Assembly (NCBI RefSeq): GCF_017052585.1
Contig: NZ_JAFFHZ010000001.1
Location: 1,856,501 to 1,920,500, forward strand
Source of the DNA: Paenibacillus apiarius
GTDB taxonomy: Bacteria; Bacillota; Bacilli; Paenibacillales; Paenibacillaceae
Reading direction: 5' to 3'
Length of the DNA: 64,000 nucleotides
Shown: positions 18,439-28,283 of the stretch, in pieces
Layout of the letters: each line of letters starts with the position of its first letter
Position numbering within the stretch: position 1 is the stretch's first letter
Position numbers and translations under genes: made by a program
Notes under the pieces: model-generated
Seen by the model: the letters and a program-made list of their open reading frames with translations, nothing else
The model's database searches: none
What the model was told of the DNA's origin: nothing

Positions 18439-21400
18439 TTATTTTTTCAATTTCGTAAGAATGCGTTCACCCATCACGGAAGCATCCGCTCTCGTCAGAG
18501 GCGATCTCGGATCGAAGCGATAAGTCGGCTTCTTTTGACCAGCCTGCAGCTCGTTCGGAATGCCGGAAATGATGCCTGCCTTCGACACCGCAGATACAGG
18601 ACTTATACTATAGTAGTCAATTAAGTTGGCATCCGTGAATGATTTTTGCATTTTCGCCAATTCTTTCTCCGTATCGTTGAGCTTCAAGTTCATCGCACGG
18701 GCAATCATCGCCGCAGCCTCTTGTCTCGTCAGCTCGCCATTCGGCATGAACAAGCGCGGCGCCAGTCCGCGCACGATCCCTTTGCGGGCCGCGGTCTCGA
18801 TATAACGGTAATCCCACAGCAAATCTGGCACTTCGTAGTTCAATACATCGTCGAACGTCAAGTTGTTCTCGTCATAATCAAGCGGAATGTTCAGCATTTT
18901 CACGAGCATCGTCGCGAATTCACCGCGCGTAATGTTGTCGTATACGCCGAATTCATTCAAATTCTTCGCTTTCATAAAGCCGCGCGAGAGCATGAGCTCC
19001 AAGCTAGGACGCGCATAACGGTGTGAGATGATGTCGTCATAGCTGTATCTCACACTGAATACTCCGTAATATCCGAAGCCGTCGAACGGCGCGGTAATCG
19101 TCTTTTTCTTCGTATCCAGCTTGCCGCCGACATTCTCCCACAGCTTATTCGTGTTATTCCAACGCCAGATACCCACGTTGCGTGCCTGCTCGTTAACGAT
19201 GTTAGGGTCGTACTTCAATGTAATCGTTCCGCGTTGCGTCGGCTCGAGCCACATCCGATCGCCGCGCTCATAGAATTTTTTCGCTTCATCATAAGGATGA
19301 GTGGCGCTAATCAGCTTATAATCCTGATTCAGGACGCTGTCTTCCGAGCTGAAGTAACCTGCATCAACCCAGTACAGCTGCGAACCGAGTCCGAAGTGAG
19401 ACTTCGGCAACAGCACGCTGCGCGCAAATTCATCTGGAGAGATACGTCTTATGGTGCCATCCAGGAATTCATCATTGCCTCCGGTAACCGGTTTACGAAC
19501 ACCGACTTGGTTCTCGCGGGTGATCGTTCTGCCGTCATCCGGATCGGCAATGCCGAACAGCAAGCTCTGCTTATCGAACAATTGAATTTCCTTCGGCGTT
19601 TGTCCCGGACGCGGGTTCATGTCGCGCAGCATCGTGCCTTTTGGCAGCTGCAGCACCAGGTTGCCCCCGAATGCGGACAGCTTTCCGTTTTTGCCGATGG
19701 AAGTCTTGAATTGAGCGCCAGGAAGCGCCGCATTGGCATAGTTCACTTCAAAGTTGCCATTAATTTTTTGCTTGCCTTGCATTACCGTAAATTTGATATT
19801 GTTTTTGCCATTCTTCAACGTCACTTCGCCACGGAAAATATCTTCCTCGCCTTTCACCAGCTCTTGCTTCCCGATAAGCACCTTATCCGCGCCTTCTGCA
19901 CGAATGCTCACCTTCAGGAAGTTCTGATTCACGACGCTTTCTTCCGGAAGCTTCGGCGACAGCAATTCAAACGTATTTTGCTCGCGCGTAATTTCCAATG
20001 TTTGACGAGCGGTAGTCACGCCTTTGCGAGCCTCAATTGTTACGTTCTTCTTGCCGGACTTCGGCAACTCCAATCCATGCATTAAGTATAGAAAGGAGCC
20101 CGTTGTAGCGTTTTTCTCTTTAAACAAGATAGAAGGGTTCGTACTCGGACTTCCAGTAGTTAAATCCTTCTCTTCGAGCGAAGTCAACAGCTTGCCGTCA
20201 ATATAAATATTCAGTCCCGTCGCATTTTGCACTTCGAACCACACATCGGCCGAGCGCTCTTTGGTGACGTATTGATAATCTTGAATTAATTTAAACTTCT
20301 GTTCCGTATCCTCTTTGTTCGGATTAGTCGCATCCATTGCTTCCGGCACCGGATAGATCTTCACGATCGCAGGAACATCCTTCGAGAAGAAGAACACCGT
20401 AATGGTATAACTGATCGGAACGCCGTTGGCCACCCCATCAATCGTAATCTTGTTCGGTCCCGCAACAAGATCGCCGCCCAGCGGATGGTCGAACTCTCCA
20501 GTACCATTGTTGATACCCGACAACCTTACCTTCTTGCCATTGAACGTGATATACGTTTGATCCATTTCAGAGCTGTTCTGAAGGTTGAAGTTAACTAATC
20601 GCCCTTGAATGTTTGGCAGGCCTTTCGCATTATCGAATGTTTTGCCGTCGAATACGTTCGTCAGCTTAATGTAAGGACCTGGAGCATAGCTCACTTTGAT
20701 TTCGTATTCTTCTCCGCCCACTTCAATCTTCAACGTCTGATCGCCCGCAGGCAACGCCTCGAGCTTAATGACCGGTTCGCCATTGATCGTCTTCAAGCCG
20801 GTCGTAGCCTTGAATACCGGGTCCTTTACTTCCTTGCCATTCTGCCAGTCCGTAATGGAAATGGTTTGACCCGTAAAATTGTTCAGTTGCAGCTTCAGAT
20901 AAAGCGGAACTTCGAAGACTGTGCTGTTTTGCGCAAATGTCGCTTCCGCGCTATAAGATACGCCGGTTCCGCTTTCCTCTGGATTGAACAATTGTTTTAC
21001 ATCCACGATTTCAGCGGCGCTGCTGTCTCTTATAATGAAGAAATTGTTGAACACATTCGTCTTGCCGTCAAACGTTACCGTCAGCTTAAGCAAATGTTTG
21101 CCGGTAGAATTAGTAGTGACCGAGCCGGCAGTCACATATTCGTAAATGATATAGTTCGAGCTTTCTTCCAACTTGGTAATCGTTGTACCCGTTTTTTCAT
21201 CAAGCAGAGGTGTCGGATCTCCCTCTTTATTGACCAAGATTTCCATCGTCGGATCGCCAGGCGTCGTGCCTTGCTGCGGCTTAGGGACGATGAATTTCCC
21301 TTTTACGGCGCCGCTCACATCACCTGTCACAAAGTGATTGGACGTATGATCAATCGCCTTGCCACCGATGTAAGTATCATAACCTGTCAAAACGCCGTTG

Positions 21401-22077
21401 AATGACACAACCTGACGCGTAATCGTATAGGTCAAGCTGCCGTTCGTCGCCACAATGACGATATCATTCAAGCCTGGCTGAAGCTTAATGCCGGATGCTA
21501 CAAAGACACCGGCGCCGCCATTGAACATTTGACGTCCATTGACAGATACTTCAGTCGCATTTGGCGCCTTCAAGGAGAGGCCTGCCGTATCGCCCTTTAC
21601 AATGAGCGGCACGCCCGATTCCAAAGTCCGCCCGTCAGAGAGCTTAATGTCGGAGATGGCCGGCACGTTGCTGAATTCAACGAAAGCGCTGGCCTCAACC
21701 GTATTGCCGTTTGGCCCCAGCCCCGTCACCGTCACAATGTTCAAGCCCGTCTGCAAAGGAACTGCGCGGAATACGAATGAGTTGCCGGTAATAGTTGGCT
21801 TAACATCCGTTCCATACGTTGTATGAACAACCTTGCCGTCCACTTCCAATTCGACTTTGTAACCAATTGAGCTGGAAGATACCCCGTTAAACGTACCTTT
21901 CACCTCAATATTTTCCGTGTTCACCTGAGTAGGATGATCTTTGCTCGTGCTCAGATTGGAAAAGTGAAAATATCTTGCTCCCTCTGGATCGTCTGCCTTT
22001 GCGACACCCAACGGGATTCCCGCGGATATCAAGGCAACGACCAGCAGCATGCAAAGGGATTTTAGCCACGCACGCAT
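18439..22077 (-). CDS. Large secreted protein with three C-terminal SLH domains
   Basis: A 1212-residue precursor: signal peptide (MRAWLKSLCMLLVVALISAGIPLGVAKA), then many Ig/Big-like modules in which LQPGLNDIVIVATNG, LQTGLNIVTVTGLGPNG and LVAGPNKITIDGVANG repeat the same N-x-I-x-I-x-G theme. SLH domains occupy the last 170 residues with motifs ITRGE, LTRQE and LTRAD. It differs from P. alvei SlhA as I remember it (other length and motifs), so I give no symbol. GGAGG is seven bases before ATG 22077; the upstream ATG (22104) has none. Its gene lies between the S-layer gene and tagO, each with its own terminator. Probable role: wall-bound structural or adhesion protein. Confidence 0.87.
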   Translation of the reverse strand: MRAWLKSLCMLLVVALISAGIPLGVAKADDPEGARYFHFSNLSTSKDHPTQVNTENIEVKGTFNGVSSSSIGYKVELEVDGKVVHTTYGTDVKPTITGNSFVFRAVPLQTGLNIVTVTGLGPNGNTVEASAFVEFSNVPAISDIKLSDGRTLESGVPLIVKGDTAGLSLKAPNATEVSVNGRQMFNGGAGVFVASGIKLQPGLNDIVIVATNGSLTYTITRQVVSFNGVLTGYDTYIGGKAIDHTSNHFVTGDVSGAVKGKFIVPKPQQGTTPGDPTMEILVNKEGDPTPLLDEKTGTTITKLEESSNYIIYEYVTAGSVTTNSTGKHLLKLTVTFDGKTNVFNNFFIIRDSSAAEIVDVKQLFNPEESGTGVSYSAEATFAQNSTVFEVPLYLKLQLNNFTGQTISITDWQNGKEVKDPVFKATTGLKTINGEPVIKLEALPAGDQTLKIEVGGEEYEIKVSYAPGPYIKLTNVFDGKTFDNAKGLPNIQGRLVNFNLQNSSEMDQTYITFNGKKVRLSGINNGTGEFDHPLGGDLVAGPNKITIDGVANGVPISYTITVFFFSKDVPAIVKIYPVPEAMDATNPNKEDTEQKFKLIQDYQYVTKERSADVWFEVQNATGLNIYIDGKLLTSLEEKDLTTGSPSTNPSILFKEKNATTGSFLYLMHGLELPKSGKKNVTIEARKGVTTARQTLEITREQNTFELLSPKLPEESVVNQNFLKVSIRAEGADKVLIGKQELVKGEEDIFRGEVTLKNGKNNIKFTVMQGKQKINGNFEVNYANAALPGAQFKTSIGKNGKLSAFGGNLVLQLPKGTMLRDMNPRPGQTPKEIQLFDKQSLLFGIADPDDGRTITRENQVGVRKPVTGGNDEFLDGTIRRISPDEFARSVLLPKSHFGLGSQLYWVDAGYFSSEDSVLNQDYKLISATHPYDEAKKFYERGDRMWLEPTQRGTITLKYDPNIVNEQARNVGIWRWNNTNKLWENVGGKLDTKKKTITAPFDGFGYYGVFSVRYSYDDIISHRYARPSLELMLSRGFMKAKNLNEFGVYDNITRGEFATMLVKMLNIPLDYDENNLTFDDVLNYEVPDLLWDYRYIETAARKGIVRGLAPRLFMPNGELTRQEAAAMIARAMNLKLNDTEKELAKMQKSFTDANLIDYYSISPVSAVSKAGIISGIPNELQAGQKKPTYRFDPRSPLTRADASVMGERILTKLKK

Positions 22078-22175
22078 TGTATCGCCTCCATAATCCTTAT
22101 TCAACCAATATAATCATATAGACTTGTTATCGGCTTCCGGCCGTCCAAATTTAAGAGATATGCCAATAATGGCAA

Positions 22176-22211
22176 CAAAAAAAGCTTGTTCTCAATAAAG
22201 AGAACAAGCTT
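22176..22211 (-). terminator. Intrinsic terminator of tagO
   Basis: A perfect 12-bp stem AAGCTTGTTCTC / GAGAACAAGCTT with a six-base loop and TTTTTTTG on the minus strand, 19 bases after the tagO stop. Confidence 0.93.
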
Positions 22212-22230
22212 CAAATTACAAGTGCTGATG

Positions 22231-23361
22231 TTACTTCGTGCGGGAATCCGCATGCACCTTCACGCGCAAGCGATGAAGCATGCTGAGCATCGGACGCTTC
22301 GTCTTGCTGACGATGCCGATGAGTTCGGCGCCCAGCTGCAGCGAGACGAGCAAAATGCAAATAACGACGAAGGTAACCCAATTCGCATCATGCGACGCCG
22401 CGAACGATTGAATGACGGCAAGCACTCCGAAAAATGCGGCAATGCCGTAAATGATAAGCACCGTCTTCCGGTGGCTGAATCCGAGCTCACGCAGGCAGTG
22501 GTGCAAATGACCCTTGTCGGGCGCGAAAATCGGTTTCTTCTGCAGCCAGCGGCGTATGATTGCGAAGAAGGTATCCGACAAAGGCACTCCGATAATAAGG
22601 AGCGGCGTAATGAATGAAACGATCGCAATTTGCTTGAACCCGAGCATGGACAATACCGCCAAGCTGAAGCCCAAAAAGAGCGAGCCCGTATCACCCATGA
22701 ATATTTTTGCCGGATGAAAATTGAAGAACAGGAATCCGACAATGCTGCCAAGCAAAATCGAGCATAATAAAATGACAGCCGGATTGCCCATAAAGACAGC
22801 CATGACCAAAATGGTCGCAATCGAGATGCCGGACACCCCGGCAGCCAGTCCGTCAAGTCCATCAATGAGATTGATGGCGTTCGTTACACCGACAATCCAG
22901 AATATCGTCAGCGGAATCGCGATCCACGATTCAATCGCCCAATATTTATCGCCAAAAGGCACATTCACAAAATTTACGGTTAAATCAAAACCGAACACGA
23001 CCACACATGCAGCAATGATCTGGCCAACCAGCTTCACTTTGGCCGATAATTCAAAGCGGTCGTCCAAGGCTCCCACGAGCACAATTACCGAACCCCCGGC
23101 GAGCAATGCCTTTACCAGATTGCCATCGCGTGCAGAGCCAAATAAGGTATCTGGAATAAAAGGCATAAGAGCAAGCAGCGCCAACACGAAGGCTGCATAA
23201 ATGCCAAGCCCGCCCATGCGCGGCATAATGCGTGTATGGACTTTACGCGCATTCGGAACGTCAACCGCGCCAACCTTAATTGCAAACTTCTTAACTAACG
23301 GCGTTAATCCGGTGGCCAACAGCAATGCTATAAATCCACCTACTACATATACGGTTATCAT
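22231..23361 (-). CDS. tagO: Undecaprenyl-phosphate GlcNAc-1-phosphate transferase TagO
   Basis: A 376-residue polytopic membrane enzyme of the WecA/TagO/MraY family, transferring GlcNAc-1-phosphate to undecaprenyl phosphate, the first step in teichoic-acid-like wall polymers. Visible family blocks are DVPNARKVHTRIMPRMGG (34-51), NLIDGLDGLAAG, KIFMGDTGSLFLGF with the catalytic-region aspartates, and the cytoplasmic KGHLHHCLRELGFSHRK loop. About eleven hydrophobic segments. It has its own promoter (23399-23428) and terminator, separate from the tagA-csaB transcript just upstream. In an S-layer organism this supplies the lipid carrier for the SLH-binding secondary polymer. Confidence 0.94.
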   Translation of the reverse strand: MITVYVVGGFIALLLATGLTPLVKKFAIKVGAVDVPNARKVHTRIMPRMGGLGIYAAFVLALLALMPFIPDTLFGSARDGNLVKALLAGGSVIVLVGALDDRFELSAKVKLVGQIIAACVVVFGFDLTVNFVNVPFGDKYWAIESWIAIPLTIFWIVGVTNAINLIDGLDGLAAGVSGISIATILVMAVFMGNPAVILLCSILLGSIVGFLFFNFHPAKIFMGDTGSLFLGFSLAVLSMLGFKQIAIVSFITPLLIIGVPLSDTFFAIIRRWLQKKPIFAPDKGHLHHCLRELGFSHRKTVLIIYGIAAFFGVLAVIQSFAASHDANWVTFVVICILLVSLQLGAELIGIVSKTKRPMLSMLHRLRVKVHADSRTK

Positions 23362-23398
23362 CGGTTGTTCTCAACCCCCATTTATGTTACCGGATTGA

Positions 23399-23428
23399 AT
23401 TATACTCCGTTCATAATGGAAACACCAA
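23399..23428 (-). promoter_or_regulatory. Candidate tagO promoter
   Basis: Perfect TATAAT (23399-23404) with TTGGTG (23423-23428) 18 bases upstream. Start point near 23392, about 31 bases before the ATG. Confidence 0.5.
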
Positions 23429-23476
23429 CGCTGTATCGATAAGGATTCTTACGAAAATGAAAGATTGGACGACATT

Positions 23477-24238
23477 TCAATGGGCTTTTGTCACCTTTTC
23501 TTTATCCCGCATTACTTTCCATGCAAATATCGGAAGCACCAGCATCCGCTTAAAGCGTTTAGGCTCCGTCACCAAGCGGTATAACCACTCGATGCGCAGC
23601 TTCTGCGTCCATTTCGGAGCGCGTTTGGTTCTGCCTGACAGGATATCGAAGGTCCCGCCCACACCCATCATGAGGGGGACTCGAAGCTGATGGCGATATT
23701 TCGCAATCCAAGGCTCCTGCGTGTCCGCCCCGCGTGCGACGAACAATATATGCGGGTTCGCCTCCTGAACCTGACGAACAACATCCTCATCCTCCGTGTC
23801 ACCGAAGAAACCGTCGCGGGCTCCTACAATCTCGATAGCCGGATATTGTTGATGTAACCGTTCCGCAGCGGCTTGAACCACTTCGGGCGCAGCCCCCAGC
23901 ATGAATATTTTCCACCGCCGGGCTTCTCCGACCTTCATTAATTCATGCAGCATGTCAAACCCCGTCACGCGTTCGGACACCGGATTGCCTACGTAATTGG
24001 CGGCCCAGACGACGCCCGTTCCATCCGGCACGATCAAGTCGGCTTGCTTCATGATGCTCATGAACTTATCATTCTCCAACGCAGCCATGACCATGATGGG
24101 ATTCGCTGTAATGACCTGCAGCGATTGCTGTCCGCTGTCTATTGAATCGGTTAACAATTGAACCGTGTCGCGCATATTTAATTTGGAAAAAGGGATGCCG
24201 TATATAGAGACGGTCGGCACATCCACGATTTGTTTCAT
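23477..24238 (-). CDS. tagA: WecG/TagA-family N-acetylmannosaminyltransferase
   Basis: A 253-residue GT26-family enzyme that adds ManNAc from UDP-ManNAc to undecaprenyl-PP-GlcNAc. The family blocks are TANP (44-47), VPDGTGVVWA with the catalytic-base aspartate D72, RVTGFD (90-95) and GARDGFFG. The C-terminal membrane-proximal appendage is basic (RAPKWTQKLRIEWLYRLVTEPKRFKRM), consistent with a peripheral membrane enzyme. Start ATG 24238 behind AAGGTGG, 12 bases after csaB. Its sugar donor would come from the epimerase encoded at the right edge of the window. Confidence 0.94.
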   Translation of the reverse strand: MKQIVDVPTVSIYGIPFSKLNMRDTVQLLTDSIDSGQQSLQVITANPIMVMAALENDKFMSIMKQADLIVPDGTGVVWAANYVGNPVSERVTGFDMLHELMKVGEARRWKIFMLGAAPEVVQAAAERLHQQYPAIEIVGARDGFFGDTEDEDVVRQVQEANPHILFVARGADTQEPWIAKYRHQLRVPLMMGVGGTFDILSGRTKRAPKWTQKLRIEWLYRLVTEPKRFKRMLVLPIFAWKVMRDKEKVTKAH

Positions 24239-24250
24239 GTCGCTACCACC

Positions 24251-25441
24251 TTATTTCTTATGACGCAGCCATGCTGCAACCTGTTGCGCAGGTTGTTCCG
24301 CCTCTTGCTTCAACGCGGAAATAACCTGATGATGCTCACTCCGCCAAGCATCCACATGTTCGAGCGAATGCAGTATCGCGTCAGCTGCTGCGGAAGCATC
24401 CAATCTGGCTGTAGAGCCGATTGCCTTAAGGTTAAGCCGATGCAAAAATTGATCGATCTTCGGGTCGTAAGATATGCCCAGCATCGGAACCTCCTGCGCA
24501 GCGGCATATATGAGCGAATGCAGACGCATGCCGACCAGCACGCGGCATTGGCTCACTTCGCGCAGCATCGCTTGCGGGTGCTCAAGCGCCGCACATAGAC
24601 TCATCACAGATGAATCATTTTTTTCAGATGGCCCGGAAGGAATTTCGCCCTCCAACCTCTCCATCACGAAGCGTGAAGCTTCCTCATCCGCTTGTCCGTG
24701 GAACGGCAGAAACCGCAGATGAAGCGCTCGTGCGCGGCATACCCGCTTCAACATATCGGCGATAGCCATCATATCCGTACGGTCCTCGCTCCAGAAACGA
24801 AGCGATACGCCGACATACGGACGACCCGCTTCATCTAATCCACGCTCCGCCCCCATGGGCAGTTCATCAAGGGCACGAACATCATCATCGCCAGATTCCG
24901 CCGCGGGAAGACGAAGCCCCATGACCGGGTCCGGAACCACGTTCGTGCGGTCCCGCTGCAACCCCATTCGGGCCAACAGCTCGGCCGATTCGTTATCGCG
25001 CACCGAAATATATGCGCAGCGGCTGAACACATGGCGAATATAAGGATAGAACGATTCCCGTTCAACAGGGCCGACACCTTGCGCATAAATAAAGGTTGGC
25101 TTGCGGAACCATTGCGCCAGCTTCAGCACTGCCAAATAATATGGAATCGTCTTCGAGCTTGTCGCATCCTGAAGCAAGCTGCCGCCGCCACTAATCAAGC
25201 CGTCACAGCTGCGAATCGCTCCGAGCAGATCGCCCGGCTTCATGCGGTGAACCGCCTGCACGCCATACAGACGGGTCGTGGTGGCCGGATCGCCAGAGAG
25301 CACGACAGGCTCAATCTTCAAGCCGGCTTGCTCCCCCGCACGTTCCAATGCGGTAAGGATGGACAGCAGCACGGCCTCATCCCCGCTGTTATTGAATCCG
25401 TAATAGCCGGATAATGCTATCCTTGTAACTTCGGACGCCAT
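24251..25441 (-). CDS. csaB: Polysaccharide pyruvyl transferase CsaB
   Basis: A 396-residue PF04230 protein. N-terminal GYYGFNNSGDEAVL, central GGGSLLQDATSSKTIPYYL and PTFIYAQGVGPV, and C-terminal MRLHSLIYAAAQEVPMLGISYDPKIDQFL blocks are typical. CsaB transfers pyruvate from phosphoenolpyruvate onto ManNAc of the secondary cell wall polymer; the ketal-pyruvyl group is what SLH domains recognise. ATG 25441 has AAAGGTG upstream; the first 25 bases overlap the end of the DUF5693 gene, so the two are translationally close. Neighbouring SLH proteins and tagA make the role very likely. Confidence 0.94.
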   Translation of the reverse strand: MASEVTRIALSGYYGFNNSGDEAVLLSILTALERAGEQAGLKIEPVVLSGDPATTTRLYGVQAVHRMKPGDLLGAIRSCDGLISGGGSLLQDATSSKTIPYYLAVLKLAQWFRKPTFIYAQGVGPVERESFYPYIRHVFSRCAYISVRDNESAELLARMGLQRDRTNVVPDPVMGLRLPAAESGDDDVRALDELPMGAERGLDEAGRPYVGVSLRFWSEDRTDMMAIADMLKRVCRARALHLRFLPFHGQADEEASRFVMERLEGEIPSGPSEKNDSSVMSLCAALEHPQAMLREVSQCRVLVGMRLHSLIYAAAQEVPMLGISYDPKIDQFLHRLNLKAIGSTARLDASAAADAILHSLEHVDAWRSEHHQVISALKQEAEQPAQQVAAWLRHKK

Positions 25442-27423
25442 GCATCCCAACACCTTTCAATGATAGTCCATACGAAGATGCCGATAATACCAATGACCAG
25501 CCCAAGTCCGAGACCGAGCAATGTGCGCAGAGCAGAGATTACGACTGGCGTATGGATATGAGCAAACGTATCTACCATGGACAACTGCCCCATTACAGCC
25601 ACGATGAACGCGAACACCGCGAATCGATAACGGAAAGCAATATATGCCGCGACGATAAACAACGGGTGCGCCATCAAAAACTCTTTGTTGCGCGGGCGAA
25701 CGCCAAATGTATTTTCCAGCAGCGATCGGAACGACAATTCAAAGGTTGACACGTTACCGGCATTGCCGGTGCGGGACAAATAATACATCCCGATAACACC
25801 AACGACTCCCAAAGCGACCACCCATAACACCGTAATCGGCATCTTCAACCAGCGGCCCGCTTCCCTGAATACGGAATCGCCACGGTACAGGAAGACGTAC
25901 AACGCCGTTAAAGCAATCGGGACGAAGTGCAGCAGGCTGACTCCGCGGAATTGATTCAGCACCAAGCTGTACGTAATATTGTTCAGCAATGCGATAACCA
26001 ACGGCACCGAAATGAGCGACAGTATGGTCGTTCGCACAAACAGCGCGATCGATTTCTTGAAACGGTCACCGAACGCAGTGATTGGCGGATTGAGTTCAAC
26101 CCGGCGAACTGCCAATATCATCGCAATGGTCGGCCCGCTGATCGATACGCCAAGCGCTAAGGCCTGCTCGAAAAATGTCGGCTTGAGCACAAACAAACCT
26201 GCGCTTCCGACAAGGCCGACAAGGAAGATCGGCAGCATAATATACGGAACGAAGAAGGAGACCATCAGCGCGATAAGCGCAATTCCCCCTACGACAACAA
26301 CCATCTTCGCATAGCGTTGCCATGAAGAGTCAACAATATCAAACGGCTCCGCTTGCCCCAGCGTGAAGCCGTTCGCTTCAATGGAAGCAATGGCTTTGCC
26401 CGGCTCCTTGAGCGTGTGAAGAATGTTGTCGATAGAGTGCACGATTTCCGCTTTGGTCGTCGCCTTTTTGACCGCCGCGTTCAAGTAAATCATGCGGATG
26501 TTGCGGTCCTTCGTCGCAAGTGTAAACCGGTCCGACAGCACTTCCGGTTCATTGAACGACTCCTGCCCATTGATGGAGTGCAAGCGCGCCACATTGTATT
26601 TGGTCAAATAAGCGAGCTTGTTCATCCCTTTCTGCGGAGCCTTCAAGCCTTCAATCGCAGCAAAGCCAATATCATACTTGTTCAACAGTTCAGCAAATGC
26701 GGTCAGGCTCTTCTTATCCGCATCGTCATTGAATCCTTTGACAGATTCGCCGTCGAACACGATTCGTTTAACGCCAATCTCCGCATAACCTCGCAGCAGT
26801 TCGTCCATTTCCGTCTGGTTGTATTCCTTCGTATCGGACAAACGAGGGACGATATGGAAGCCCTTCGCTACCAGTTGAGCTACCGCAATCGGGTCCTGCG
26901 GCATCGTCTTCAACACCGCATTTTCCAGCGGCGATTCCAAGATTAAGCCGTTTTTGCCGTCGAATTGCCAGAGTCGAACCTGTATCCCAGCGTTCATGAA
27001 CGCCTTCTCAATCATCGGAGATAATCGCTCTTCATTGGAAGATGAAGTGAATAGCAGATATGTATAATTCTCATCCCCGGTCAGGACTTTGCCCTGCAAC
27101 ATCGCGGCTTCTTGGGAATTATACAGCATCAGTCTGCGAGATGATTTCAAATCCGCCAGCGTACTCTCGAACATGGCCATTGACTGTACGCCAGCCTCTT
27201 TCAAACGTTCCAACTGTTCATCAATGAACGCCGCCGGATTCGGCATATAGCCGGATATGTCCACCAGGTCGCGGTAGTTGAACACCATCTCGACTTGATT
27301 GGCCGTATGTTCGGTTTGCACACGCTGAACCACGACAGGCGTGGCAGCAACTAACCCGACGATGACAAGCAGCCACAGCCACTTCTTCATGCGCCGATTC
27401 CAATTTTCTAACTGTTGAAGCAC
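25417..27423 (-). CDS. DUF5693-family membrane protein, likely linked to wall polymer export
   Basis: A 668-residue protein: one N-terminal anchor (residues about 13-30), an extracytoplasmic domain of about 320 residues (NYRDLVDISGYMPNPAAF..., with a TIM-barrel-like feel in RIVFDGESVKGFNDD), then 8-9 hydrophobic segments to the C terminus. It matches the DUF5693 proteins that I associate with csaB loci in Paenibacillus-type genomes. Start GTG 27423 behind AAGGAGG. It overlaps csaB by 25 bases and csaB is followed by tagA at 12 bases, so all three form one operon. Function unknown; a flippase, ligase or regulator of the pyruvylated polymer is plausible from context alone. Confidence 0.82.
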   Translation of the reverse strand: MLQQLENWNRRMKKWLWLLVIVGLVAATPVVVQRVQTEHTANQVEMVFNYRDLVDISGYMPNPAAFIDEQLERLKEAGVQSMAMFESTLADLKSSRRLMLYNSQEAAMLQGKVLTGDENYTYLLFTSSSNEERLSPMIEKAFMNAGIQVRLWQFDGKNGLILESPLENAVLKTMPQDPIAVAQLVAKGFHIVPRLSDTKEYNQTEMDELLRGYAEIGVKRIVFDGESVKGFNDDADKKSLTAFAELLNKYDIGFAAIEGLKAPQKGMNKLAYLTKYNVARLHSINGQESFNEPEVLSDRFTLATKDRNIRMIYLNAAVKKATTKAEIVHSIDNILHTLKEPGKAIASIEANGFTLGQAEPFDIVDSSWQRYAKMVVVVGGIALIALMVSFFVPYIMLPIFLVGLVGSAGLFVLKPTFFEQALALGVSISGPTIAMILAVRRVELNPPITAFGDRFKKSIALFVRTTILSLISVPLVIALLNNITYSLVLNQFRGVSLLHFVPIALTALYVFLYRGDSVFREAGRWLKMPITVLWVVALGVVGVIGMYYLSRTGNAGNVSTFELSFRSLLENTFGVRPRNKEFLMAHPLFIVAAYIAFRYRFAVFAFIVAVMGQLSMVDTFAHIHTPVVISALRTLLGLGLGLVIGIIGIFVWTIIERCWDAWRPKLQG

Positions 27424-27638
27424 TTGTTTCCCTCCTTAAACCAATACGGGTGCCATACGGAACGGCATGTTCTTCGAGCGCTTCCGAGTCTTTTCGACAT
27501 CGACAGCGCATAACCTCCCCGGTCATTCCACAAAAGAACGATTCACCTAAAGGCAACCTTCTTGCTGCCGACGTCATTTCTTTTAGAATAACCGAACGAG
27601 GTCTTTTCTTTGCATGCCTGTTCACAATTGATGGCAAT

Positions 27639-28076
27639 TTACTTGCGGTCTGACAACGCAAACATCATTTCGCCTTCGGCAACGACCTGGTCGCCCACTT
27701 TGGCAACGGCCTGTCCTTTGCCGATACTTCCTTTTAGACGCGTAATATCGACAGATAACGTCAACGTGTCTCCTGGCACAACTTGACCGCGGAAACGGAA
27801 ATTGTCGATACCTGCAAAAAAGGCAAGTCTCCCTTGGTTCTGCTCCATCTTCAGAATGGCAACCGCTCCAACTTGAGCAAGAGCTTCAACGATTAACACG
27901 CCCGGCATCACCGGATACCCAGGGAAATGGCCTGCAAAATGAGGCTCATTCATCGTTACGTTCTTAATCCCGACGGCCCGTTTGCCCTCCTCTACTTCGA
28001 TGATACGGTCGACGAGAAGAAACGGATAGCGATGTGGAATAATCTCTTGAATTTGTTCGATATTCAGCATGTTCAT
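27639..28076 (-). CDS. fabZ: 3-hydroxyacyl-ACP dehydratase FabZ
   Basis: A 145-residue single hot-dog-fold enzyme, the usual length. The catalytic pair is visible as H50 in [15 protein letters not shown] and E64 in [10 protein letters not shown]. It dehydrates 3-hydroxyacyl-ACP to trans-2-enoyl-ACP in type II fatty acid synthesis. In B. subtilis fabZ also lies near flhO-flhP and mbl, in agreement with the order here. Two ATGs (28076 and 28070) compete behind GAAAGGAA; the choice does not affect the domain. Confidence 0.96.
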   Translation of the reverse strand: MNMLNIEQIQEIIPHRYPFLLVDRIIEVEEGKRAVGIKNVTMNEPHFAGHFPGYPVMPGVLIVEALAQVGAVAILKMEQNQGRLAFFAGIDNFRFRGQVVPGDTLTLSVDITRLKGSIGKGQAVAKVGDQVVAEGEMMFALSDRK

Positions 28077-28186
28077 TTTCCTTTCTTCTAGCTTTTCTCT
28101 TTTATTTCTCTTCTAAGTGAATAAAATAGCACCGATACGCCAACACTAAGAGCATCCTTCATGACTGCAGGCGTGAAGGTTGAGAT

Positions 28187-28229
28187 AAGGAGCTTCCCAA
28201 GCGGCGAGGCGCTGGACGGGAAGCTCCTT
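28187..28229 (-). terminator. Hairpin downstream of the pgsA-like gene
   Basis: A perfect 12-bp stem AAGGAGCTTCCC / GGGAAGCTCCTT with an inner AGCG/CGCT stem. The minus strand lacks a T-run after it (the plus strand has TTTT), so the terminator call for pgsA is tentative. Confidence 0.5.
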
Positions 28230-28283
28230 TTGCCTGCTTATGTCTCTATCGTCGTTCTAGTTATGTCTCCAATGGCGCAATGC

